DNA from: Bryobacterales bacterium
GTDB taxonomy: Bacteria; Cyanobacteriota; Vampirovibrionia; Obscuribacterales; Obscuribacteraceae
DNA: 14,353 nt
Direction of reading: 5' to 3'
Assembly (NCBI GenBank): GCA_903970295.1
Contig: CAJCHQ010000626.1
Location: 1 to 14,353 of the forward strand
In this document: positions 6,826 through 13,713 of the stretch, piece by piece
Layout of the letters: each line of letters begins with the position of its first letter
Position numbering within the stretch: the stretch's first letter is position 1
The notes under the pieces: generated by a model
What the model was told of the DNA's origin: nothing
The model's input: only the letters and a program-made list of their open reading frames with translations
Database searches by the model: none
Program-made: the position numbers and the translations under genes

Positions 6826-8133
6826 CTACTGGCAGTCGACCTCGGTCACCTTGTTTGTGTATGCCGTGGTCGGACCATCGGTGAAGGTGCCGTCGAGCAC
6901 ACTCGGTCCCATCTGTTGCGTGCCGATCAGCCCAGCTTTGCCTGCGAGAAAGTAACCTGCATTCTCGAATTCAGGCGTGACATCATCAGCCGAGTCCAAT
7001 TTGGAGTTCATGTCCCCGGTGATGAAAGTGAGCTGCTCGCCAGCGCCGCCGGCATCTTCTTCGAAGTAGATGATGCTGATGCCGTGGTCGGAGAGATCGC
7101 GTCCGATGATCGGGTTCTTGAAGAAATCGAACAGCTTGATCTCCTTGACGCGCGGTTGATTGCCCGGCTTGCCCTTGCCGATATCGACAATGGTCAACTG
7201 GACTTGCAGCCTGCGCACCTTGGCCGTGGCATCAGGCCCGCCTCGCATCGACTTCAAGTGCTCGATGACGACGCGAACCAGTCTGCCTGTGAGCTTGTCT
7301 CTCATCAACATGACGAAGGCCGCACGCAGATCCTGGATGCCAAAGACGTTCTTGACGGGCAGGATCTCGTAGGTCTTGAGCACTTCGAAACGGTTCGTGT
7401 CGACGATGGCGCCCACGCCCTGACCACGAGAATTCTCGGTGCCACAGTAGGCGACGAAGCGGTCCGCGGTAGACGCTGCGAGGTTGTTGTTCTGGCGATG
7501 CAGATTCGACAGAGAACTGGCAATCGCCTGCAAGCCTTTGAGTGTCACCTCAGAGCCGGCGAGCATATGCCCCTTGCGCACGATCAGGTTGTACACGTCC
7601 TCGAAGTAAGCGGCTTTGGTCGGGTCGAGGAACTCCATGTTCCATTCGATCACGATCAATCCGCCATCGGCAGGGGCGTCGGGGAGCGAACCCATGACAC
7701 GATCGACGACGCCATAGACGACCTTCGGATCGGGCAGACGCTTACCGCCGCCTTTGTTTCCGCCTTTTCCCTGACTTCTGTTCTTGTTCCGCTTCCCCTT
7801 GCCGTGAAAAAAATCGCGGGTGTCTCCCTGAAATCCGAGGACATCGGGAAGCAAGGGACCGAGGCCGGTGAAGCCGAGCTTCTGAGCAGCAGCGTCGCTC
7901 AGTTCGAAGTGCAGTTCTTTGGGCGGGTAAACGACGCGATTGGCGAGGGTCTGTTCGGTGTGTTCGCGTTCAGCCTGGATGATCTCGCGCAGTTCGGTTG
8001 CAGTCAGCCCAGCGGCATTGGCGGCGAGAATCTGTTCGGGTGTGAGTTCGATTTGGACCAGGGCAGGCTTCTGCGCTACAGCCTTCTTCTTAGTCGCAGT
8101 CTTCTTGGGGGGCGTTTGGGGTCTCTTAGCCAT
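6826..8133 (-). CDS. Endonuclease/exonuclease/phosphatase (EEP) fold protein with basic Lys/Gly-rich segments
   Basis: A 435-aa product from ATG 8133, RBS AAGGAG at 8141-8146, ending in TAG. Seen: Lys-rich tail (1-22); helical stretch about 31-66; Gly/Lys/Asn/Arg low-complexity linker (111-132, GKGKRNKNRSQGKGG and on); then EEP-like motifs: VIEWNMEF (161-168, metal-site Asn165), a probable metal-ligand Glu195 in AGSEVT, RGQGVGAIV (236-244), IEHLKS (290-295, His292 and Lys294), and ITGDMNS (371-377, Asp374 and Asn376). Known: EEP enzymes are Mg-dependent nucleases or phosphodiesterases. Inference: the basic segments could hold nucleic acid. Odd: the usual C-terminal SDH triad is not seen after GDMN; an SDHG occurs earlier (348-351). 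No signal peptide, so probably cytosolic. It could be a DNase, RNase or phosphoesterase; substrate not inferable. Stands alone, with no co-oriented gene close by. Confidence 0.75.
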   Translation of the reverse strand: MAKRPQTPPKKTATKKKAVAQKPALVQIELTPEQILAANAAGLTATELREIIQAEREHTEQTLANRVVYPPKELHFELSDAAAQKLGFTGLGPLLPDVLGFQGDTRDFFHGKGKRNKNRSQGKGGNKGGGKRLPDPKVVYGVVDRVMGSLPDAPADGGLIVIEWNMEFLDPTKAAYFEDVYNLIVRKGHMLAGSEVTLKGLQAIASSLSNLHRQNNNLAASTADRFVAYCGTENSRGQGVGAIVDTNRFEVLKTYEILPVKNVFGIQDLRAAFVMLMRDKLTGRLVRVVIEHLKSMRGGPDATAKVRRLQVQLTIVDIGKGKPGNQPRVKEIKLFDFFKNPIIGRDLSDHGISIIYFEEDAGGAGEQLTFITGDMNSKLDSADDVTPEFENAGYFLAGKAGLIGTQQMGPSVLDGTFTDGPTTAYTNKVTEVDCQ

Positions 8134-8817
8134 AACATTGCTCCTTCTGACCCAGAGGGTCTTGGTTCTGCGGTCTCAAAACGCGAGAACGCATGTGAAA
8201 ACCCGCCACCGGAAACGGTTGCGAGTTACGAAAGTCCCGAGTCAAACGCACAAGTCAAGCGCTTGCCCAGGTAGAAACTGTTTGTCAGCCAACTAGTCGT
8301 CAGTCAACGCAAAACCCGTGTCGGTGTGGTTGTGTTGTTTGATCGAAAGCTGGTTCTGTTTTTGCGAGAAGTTTTAGAGCTGAGAAAGTGAAAGGTAGAG
8401 TAGCAATAGACTCTTAGCCGGAATAAGGTGCCGAAAACAAGAGCAGCAAGGTTATTCCTGACAAATCAGGCGACAGCGGATTTAGGTGACCATAAAACAA
8501 TTGCCGCTCGCCCAACTAAGCGAGCGTTCACGAAGCTGGGAAGCGGCTCTAAATCAGGCTTCACCGAAGAATTTCAATGCCAAGCTTCGCACACTCGCTC
8601 ATTTGTAACGAGGCAAAATGTTGCCCCGTGACATCTCCGAGCGAGGGCAAATTTGTGTTACCAAGCAGTTTTGAACTCGGACAGGCGAACCGGCGAGCAC
8701 GTTTCCAAAGTGGGTTCAAAGGAAATTTGCTTAATGGTGAACGTTCCTGCTAAGACTCGATTGTCTACGACTGATCGATGTCCTTCCACCTAATTACTCG
8801 TTCTCGTCTCAGCCGAT
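8134..8817. other. Long spacer without a supported gene
   Basis: No ORF with RBS plus family signature is visible on either strand. Contents seen: a small hairpin GACCC-AGA-GGGTC (8149-8161) in the leader of the EEP gene just upstream of its RBS; an inverted repeat GCTCGC/GCGAGC (8506-8511, 8520-8525); a GGCAA/TTGCC hairpin near 8612-8625. A TTGACT hexamer occurs on the minus strand upstream of the EEP gene but without a good -10. No tRNA-like T-arm is seen. Confidence 0.4.
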
Positions 8818-9182
8818 TTATTCAGCAATCAAGATCTTGGGAACGACGCTGATATCTTCCAAAACGTAGCCGCCGAACAACTGCATAATAATGGCGAGGA
8901 GATGGTAAAAAATGCCTTCCTCGGAGATTTTCTTGAGAGCTCATCGCTTCTAATTTTGGCTAGAAACGACGCACCACTGACGGTGGCGGCCGTGACAGAA
9001 CAGCAGGGGCCGAAAATCCGCCGGGCCACATTAGCCTGTTGCTCTGTCCAGCCAGAGCGGAATCTGGCCTCCGACCGTCCACATAGGGTTGTGGCAAAGC
9101 ATGCCAGTGTGAGGGCAGCCAATTGCAATCGTCGGTTGTGGTCGATCAGCTCTTGCGAGCGGTTGCTCTCAAGTGACTGAAT
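8818..9182 (-). pseudogene. Possible decayed small membrane or exported protein gene (start lost, one frameshift)
   Basis: On the minus strand, from an ATT at 9182 with AAGGA 8 bases upstream, the frame reads IQSLESNRSQELIDHNRRLQ then a hydrophobic LAALTLACFATTLCG, like a short charged tail and a membrane or signal segment. Near 8933-8943 (CTCTC) the sensible frame appears to shift: removing two bases continues DELKKISEEGIFYHLLAIIM and QLFGGYVLEDISVVPKILIAE to a TAA at 8818. Both halves have protein-like composition and codon use, while the unshifted frame degrades into Ser/Cys-rich sequence. I infer a former ~120-aa protein with a mutated start (ATG to ATT) and a 2-bp insertion. Not recognised as any family. 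It may be an over-reading of noncoding sequence; the middle section (about 8960-9050) is not convincing in any frame. Confidence 0.33.
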
Positions 9183-9350
9183 TGCTTAGTCCTTGGTTAT
9201 CAGTCTTTTTTTTCCAGAAAACCCTACCGAAGATTCTAAAACCAAGTTATTTCGAGATTTAGCTACGACCACTGACTCTGTGCGCGTATCTACTCGTTGC
9301 GGCGCTTCTCAGTGAGCGCAGCCCATCAATCTAAGCTCCAAGGAGGTCCC
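9183..9350. other. Short leader region of the GH28 gene
   Basis: GACTGA (9175-9180) and TCAGTC (9200-9205) followed by eight Ts (9206-9213) form a weak plus-strand terminator-like element, with a 19-base loop. No convincing promoter pair was found for the GH28 gene. The RBS AAGGAGGT (9340-9347) is near perfect. Confidence 0.35.
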
Positions 9351-10961
9351 ATGTCACTTCAACCACACCCGATTCGCCAGATCTTGTTTGCCGCAGCATT
9401 AGCCCTGTCGATCACTTTTCCCTGTTACGCCCCTGACGCGCGAGCTGCAGGGCCTGAGGTATGCTCGGTTCGCGATTACGGCGCCGCAGGCGACGGCTTG
9501 TCATTGGATACACTCGCCATAAACGCCGCCATTAAAGCATGCAATGCCAGGGGCGGCGGTCGTGTTGTCTTTGCTGCCGGCACATACCGCTCAGGCACCA
9601 TCTACTGGCTCGATAACATTACACTCGATCTCGAAGCTGGTGCGACGATTCAAGGCAGCGAAAACCTGGCCGATTATCCGTCCATTCCAGAAACTTCGGA
9701 GTGGCGCAATACAGCTTTGCTTGTCGCTTATCGCGCCAAGAACATCGCCATCACCGGACCGGGAACGATCGATGGTAATGGTCGCGCCTTCATCGACCCC
9801 ACAGCCCAGAGTTTCAGCACTTCATTCGACCTGCTGCTAACCAGACAAGGCAAAGCCTGGGGCGAGCGCATGAGCCAATTCAACGAGGGACCGTTGAAAA
9901 TGAAGCTCAGACCCGGCGTGCTTATCCTCGTTCTCCATTCTCAGAACATCGATGTCCATGATTTGCACGTGGTTGATGCGCCGAACTGGGGTGTCAAACT
10001 CATGTGCAGCGATCACATCAAGGTCAAAGATCTGGATGTGAGAAATAGCCTCCTGATCCCCAACGATGACGCGCTCGATGCCTCCAATTCAACCGATGTT
10101 TCGATCACCGATAGTTACTTGCAGGCAGGTGATGACGCTCTGGTGATCGGCGGACCATGTGCTGATGGCTGGTGCAAGCACATCACTGAGAACGTCTTCG
10201 TCAACAATGTCACGCTAGTCAGTCGTTCCGCCGCCATCCGGGTTGGACCGGCTTTCGCGGGTGTGCGCAATGTCGATATTTCCGATGTCACAGTGATCGA
10301 TAGCAATCGGGGCATCGCTGTGCAAACCCGCTCGTCCGAGATCGTCGAGAACATCACTTTCTCGAACATAACGCTAGGCACTCGATTAATCGACGGACCC
10401 TGGTGGGGTAGCGGCGAGCCGATTGCTATATCCGCTGGCAAATGCGATTACGTATCCTGGCCGTCGACAAACGCCTCCGGATACATTCGCCACATCAAAT
10501 TCAACAATGTGCGAGCCACCACTCAATCACCGATAGTCATCTATAGCAGCGACCCAGGGCACGTTCAAGACGTTGTTTTCAGTGGTTTGCAGCTGACGGT
10601 GAAAAGCAGTGCCCTGACCACAATACTTGGCGGTAACCTCGACCTGCAGCCGATTCTGCCCAGCTCACTAGACATGGTCGCAGAAAACCTTTCAGCGATC
10701 TACACCCACAACGTCGACAATCTTTCTTTCAACCACACTACCGTCAGGTGGCAGGGCGAGTTTCCCGATTACTATCGGCATGCGCTGCACGCCGATCACT
10801 TCCAGGGTTTGCAACTTGATGACTTTGATGGTGAACCAACAGCGAAACATTTTGCTGCGATTCATCTTGTTTCAGGAAGCGACGTCTCAATCAAAGGCTT
10901 GAAAACGCATGCAGACGAACTTGTCGATTCGGACCAGGTAACCGGGTTGAAAGTGAAGTGA
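9351..10961 (+). CDS. Exported GH28-family (polygalacturonase-like) beta-helix glycosidase
   Basis: A 536-aa product. ATG 9351 has RBS AAGGAGGT 3 bases upstream; earlier in-frame GTG/TTG codons lack one. Seen: signal peptide (1-32: IRQILFAAALALSITFP, cleavage near ARAAGP); the GH28/pectinase start VRDYGAAGDGLSLDT (40-54) and GTYRSGTIYWLDNITLDLEA (77-96); ITGPGTIDGNG (134-144); NDDALD (238-243), equivalent to the NTDGID motif, and AGDDALVI (259-266), the second catalytic Asp pair; then many beta-helix coils (NVDISDVTV, NITFSNITL) to the C-terminus. Known: GH28 enzymes hydrolyse galacturonan or rhamnogalacturonan by inversion with three Asp residues, here Asp240 and the 261-262 pair as best candidates. 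Odd: the third (GHG) and fourth (RIK) motifs are not recognisable, so substrate may differ from plain polygalacturonate. Acts outside the cytoplasm. Single-gene unit with its own strong terminator. Confidence 0.85.
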   Translation: MSLQPHPIRQILFAAALALSITFPCYAPDARAAGPEVCSVRDYGAAGDGLSLDTLAINAAIKACNARGGGRVVFAAGTYRSGTIYWLDNITLDLEAGATIQGSENLADYPSIPETSEWRNTALLVAYRAKNIAITGPGTIDGNGRAFIDPTAQSFSTSFDLLLTRQGKAWGERMSQFNEGPLKMKLRPGVLILVLHSQNIDVHDLHVVDAPNWGVKLMCSDHIKVKDLDVRNSLLIPNDDALDASNSTDVSITDSYLQAGDDALVIGGPCADGWCKHITENVFVNNVTLVSRSAAIRVGPAFAGVRNVDISDVTVIDSNRGIAVQTRSSEIVENITFSNITLGTRLIDGPWWGSGEPIAISAGKCDYVSWPSTNASGYIRHIKFNNVRATTQSPIVIYSSDPGHVQDVVFSGLQLTVKSSALTTILGGNLDLQPILPSSLDMVAENLSAIYTHNVDNLSFNHTTVRWQGEFPDYYRHALHADHFQGLQLDDFDGEPTAKHFAAIHLVSGSDVSIKGLKTHADELVDSDQVTGLKVK

Positions 10962-10964
10962 TTT

Positions 10965-11008
10965 AAAGTTCAGTTGGCTGTTACGAGACAGTCAACTGAA
11001 CTTTTTTT
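10965..11008 (+). terminator. Strong rho-independent terminator after GH28 gene
   Basis: AAAGTTCAGTTG / CAACTGAACTTT is a perfect 12-bp stem, extended inside by CTGT/ACAG around a TACGAG loop with a single G-U step, and runs directly into seven Ts (11002-11008). It begins 4 bases after the TGA. Confidence 0.95.
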
Positions 11009-11443
11009 GCCCTATTGGGCACCATGAGTGGTGCCGACAAATCCCCAGAACCGCTCGAATCTTAATGCACATTCATATTCGAATTTATCGCGAGCTTCGC
11101 TAAACCTCGCTGCGTACCAGTCTGCCTCGGGTTGCCAAGACATCTGCGAGCTGGCGTAGGTGTATGGCTTACTGGGATGTCATGAACCGCGCAGCAGACA
11201 ACCCAAGCGCTGCTGTCAAGAGCAAACTACCTCCGCATTTTTGGCTTCGCTTCGCCCAGCCCCGACAGCTTGATTCGAAACATTTAAATAAGCGAAGTTA
11301 AGTACACATGAATTCAGTAACTTAGCTTCAACCAGTCAACTCCGAAGATTATAAGCAACGATTTTACCTGACCGAATCTGACGCTCGCGCGATTCGCATT
11401 TTGCCACCTGCATCCTTGGAGGAAGCGGCGGCACGCCATTAAC
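11009..11443. other. Spacer between GH28 and treZ with several inverted repeats
   Basis: No ORF is supported. Seen: perfect hairpin GGCACC-ATGAGT-GGTGCC (11018-11035); a nested structure with arms GGGTTG/CAACCC (11129-11134, 11199-11204), GACATC/GATGTC (11139-11144, 11176-11181) and GTAGG/CTTAC (11156-11160, 11168-11172); and CAGCAG/CTGCTG just after. No clear sigma70 promoter for treZ was found, although it must lie here. Confidence 0.4.
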
Positions 11444-11467
11444 CAATTTTTCGAACGTTCAAAATTG
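11444..11467. promoter_or_regulatory. Imperfect palindrome abutting the treZ ribosome binding site
   Basis: CAATTTT (11444-11450) and AAAATTG (11461-11467) are perfect inverted arms around a second, off-centre palindrome GAACGTTC (11453-11460). The right arm touches the GAGGG RBS (11467-11471). This could be a repressor operator or an RNA hairpin masking the RBS. Confidence 0.4.
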
Positions 11468-11475
11468 AGGGACAA

Positions 11476-13374
11476 ATGACCAATTCAGTCAAGCTGCGCT
11501 ACGCGCGGCGCATTCATCACATGCCGGTAGGGACAACTTTAGTCAACGGCAAATTTCGTTCCAACCTGTGGGCACCCGACGCAAAAAGCGTTGACTTTTG
11601 CCTGTATGTGCCCGACGGCACCGAAGTAATCGAGCCAATGTCGAGCGTGGGCCTCGGCTGGTTTTCTCTGTCGGAATTCTCGGAAGCGCGCGTCGGCCAC
11701 CTCTACCACTTCATCATTGATGGTGTGAAGAGAGTACCCGACCCAGCTTCTCGTCGTCAGCCAAAAGGTGTTCACGGCCCCAGCGAAATCACCGACCCGA
11801 CCAGTTACAAATGGAAAGACGCGAATTGGCGGGGCAAGTCATTCAACTCGGCAGCGATTTACGAATTGCACGTCGGCACCTTCACTCCAGAGGGCACCTT
11901 CAAAGCCGCTCAAGGCAAACTCAAATATTTGAAGCGGCAAGGCTTCACTGCAATTGAGTTGATGCCGCTCTGGGAATGTCCGGGACGCGCGAGCTGGGGT
12001 TACGACGGCACGTTGCCGTTCGCCATCGAAGAACGCTACGGCACCCCCGCAGACCTCAAGAATTTGATTCAAGAGGCGCATCGGCTCGGGCTTCTGGTCT
12101 ACATCGATTCCGTCTGGAACCACTTCGGTCCGGAAGGCAATTACCTGTATCACTACGCCAAGCAATTCTTCAACCCCAAACATGAGACGCCTTGGGGCGC
12201 TGCTATCAACTTCGACAGCGAAGGAAAAGCAGCAGTCCGAGCGTTTTACGTCAATTTGGCTCTGTATTGGCTCGAGGAATACAACTTCGATGGCATTCGC
12301 GCAGACGCTGTTCATGCCATCGTCGACACATCCGAAAAGCACATCCTGACTGAGATCATCGAAGCCGTTGCTAACGGTCCTGGCAAGAAACGGCAAAGGC
12401 ACTTGATGTTCGAAGAAGAGCGCAACACTGTTCGCTGGTTCCGCAAGGGCAAGTCGAATCGGGCAACGGGCATCGATGCGGTCTGGAACGATGACTTCCA
12501 CCATGCCGTGCACGTACACCTGACCGGCGAAACTCACGGGTATTACCGTGAGTATGCCAAATCAACTTGCGGCACTTCCTCGACCGTATTCTTGGGTCGC
12601 TGCCTGGCTCAACTATTCGGTCATCAGGGCCACACGCTGAAGAACGGTCACGTTCGGGGCGAGTGCAGCAAGAACACTCCCCTCAAACGCGGAGTGAACT
12701 TCATCCAGAATCACGATCAAATCGGCAACAGAGCGTTGGGTGATAGGCTATCCAGCCTGACACACACCCGCGCTGTCAAAGCATCTGCAGCGATCTACTT
12801 GCTTTCCCCTGCAACAGTGATGACTTTCATGGGCGAGGAATGGGGTTGCAAAACTCCTTTCTTCTTCTTTTGCGACCTGGGCGATGAGCTCAATCCAAAA
12901 GTGACAGAGGGCAGACGCAACGAGTTTCGTGAGTTTCCCGCATTCACGGATCTCGCGCAGAGAGAGCTGATTCCAGATCCTTGCTCGCCGCTTACATTCG
13001 AACGATCGAAGTTGAACTGGAGTGACCTCGATCTACCGGCCCACCGGAAGATCAGTTCGCACTACAGGCAGTTGCTCAAACTTCGTCAAGCTGAAATCGT
13101 TCCTCTGATCGACGAAGTCGTCGTGCCAACTAAGAGCAAGAAGAAGGGTCCGAGCTACAACGTCCTTGCCGACGGAGTAGTGGAAGTCTTCTGGCCGCTT
13201 AAGGATGGCAGCAAGTTGATGGTTTTCATCAACCTCACTGATGACGGTGTGAAGAGTCAGCGTCTTGCCAGTGTGATGGGGTCGGGCTCAGCTCGCATCC
13301 TCTACGCCACTGACAAACGCGGACTTAAACATGGCGGCATGAGACCGTGGTCAGTCACCTGGCTGATTTTCTGA
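11476..13374 (+). CDS. treZ: Malto-oligosyltrehalose trehalohydrolase
   Basis: A 632-aa GH13 enzyme that releases trehalose from maltooligosyl-trehalose (EC 3.2.1.141), cytosolic. Seen: N-terminal beta-sandwich (CBM48-like, about 20-95: FRSNLWAPDAKSVDFCL); IYELHVGTFTPEGTF (128-142); IELMP (160-164); WGYDGTLPFAIEERYGTP (174-191), the TreZ-type motif; region I YIDSVWNHFGPEGNYL (209-224); region II FDGIRADAVH with nucleophile Asp277; region III FEEERN with the acid/base in the Glu triplet 313-315; region IV NFIQNHDQIGNRALGDRL with Asp414; FMGEEWG and the closing beta domain. Length fits TreZ (about 580-630) better than glycogen branching enzyme. ATG 11476 has GAGGG at 11467-11471. Known: TreZ needs TreY, which makes its substrate; neither TreY nor TreX is in the window. 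Region I has Ser and Trp where DVVYNH is usual, so DSVWNH is slightly divergent. Confidence 0.93.
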   Translation: MTNSVKLRYARRIHHMPVGTTLVNGKFRSNLWAPDAKSVDFCLYVPDGTEVIEPMSSVGLGWFSLSEFSEARVGHLYHFIIDGVKRVPDPASRRQPKGVHGPSEITDPTSYKWKDANWRGKSFNSAAIYELHVGTFTPEGTFKAAQGKLKYLKRQGFTAIELMPLWECPGRASWGYDGTLPFAIEERYGTPADLKNLIQEAHRLGLLVYIDSVWNHFGPEGNYLYHYAKQFFNPKHETPWGAAINFDSEGKAAVRAFYVNLALYWLEEYNFDGIRADAVHAIVDTSEKHILTEIIEAVANGPGKKRQRHLMFEEERNTVRWFRKGKSNRATGIDAVWNDDFHHAVHVHLTGETHGYYREYAKSTCGTSSTVFLGRCLAQLFGHQGHTLKNGHVRGECSKNTPLKRGVNFIQNHDQIGNRALGDRLSSLTHTRAVKASAAIYLLSPATVMTFMGEEWGCKTPFFFFCDLGDELNPKVTEGRRNEFREFPAFTDLAQRELIPDPCSPLTFERSKLNWSDLDLPAHRKISSHYRQLLKLRQAEIVPLIDEVVVPTKSKKKGPSYNVLADGVVEVFWPLKDGSKLMVFINLTDDGVKSQRLASVMGSGSARILYATDKRGLKHGGMRPWSVTWLIF

Positions 13375-13519
13375 GAAAGTGGCCATAAGCCGAGTCATAA
13401 AGGGAAGCGGCTTTAGTCGATTCGGGAATGTCCAGAGCGTCGTGAATTTGTTCGATTACCTGCTGGTGAGAATAAATTGCCAGCAGTTAGTGAACAAGTT
13501 TTTCGACGCTTTTGGACAT
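13355..13519 (-). pseudogene. Possible remnant of a ~54-aa gene with in-frame TAA, overlapping the treZ 3' end
   Basis: Minus-strand ATG 13519 reads MSKSVEKLVH, then TAA at 13489-13487, then LLAIYSHQQVIEQIHDALD and IPESTKAASLYDSAYGHFL in the same frame to TGA at 13357-13355. If the TAA were CAA the reading VHQLLAIYSHQQ is smooth and helical. The 3' end overlaps the last 20 bases of treZ on the opposite strand. There is no strong RBS (CCTGAAATG). Not recognised. It may be chance reading in a convergent spacer; codon use is the only support. Confidence 0.28.
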
Positions 13520-13713
13520 TTCAGGTCACGGAATTGCTACTACACCACACCTAAGCTCTCTCTGCATTTTTATTTATGTACGCTATTTCTATATTTGTTT
13601 TTTTTCGGCAGATAGTGCCACCCCCTTCAACCAGAGAGGTGAAGGTTTAGAGGCGTAAGAGTGTCACTTTAAATCGCCCAAGTTATTTGCTTTCGTGGAT
13701 GGTTTTTTCCTTT
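13520..13713. other. AT-rich spacer between treZ and the P450 gene
   Basis: Contains a T-rich stretch (13565-13610) and an inverted repeat CTTCA/TGAAG (about 13625-13645) that could form a weak hairpin after the P450 stop. No clean T-tract terminator is seen for either convergent gene. Confidence 0.35.

Noticed and set aside
6451..8274. Plus-strand 607-codon open frame
   Set aside because: It is antisense to the EEP gene and to the 5' end and promoter of the retropepsin gene; no RBS or family motif, whereas the minus frame has EEP motifs and an RBS.
8428..8631. Plus-strand 67-codon GTG frame
   Set aside because: Only a vague purine stretch upstream, unstructured Ser/Thr/Arg-rich product and no coherent neighbour.
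11129..11204. A tRNA, because the outer stem spans 76 bases
   Set aside because: No T-arm (GGTTCGANTCC-like), no proper anticodon arm and no 7-bp acceptor on either strand.
11839..12537. Minus-strand 232-codon open frame
   Set aside because: Antisense to treZ, which carries all four GH13 conserved regions.
13379..13615. Plus-strand 78-codon GTG frame after treZ
   Set aside because: No RBS; it begins 5 bases after the treZ stop, has a low-complexity Phe/Leu tail from a T-rich spacer, and looks like the antisense of a better minus reading.
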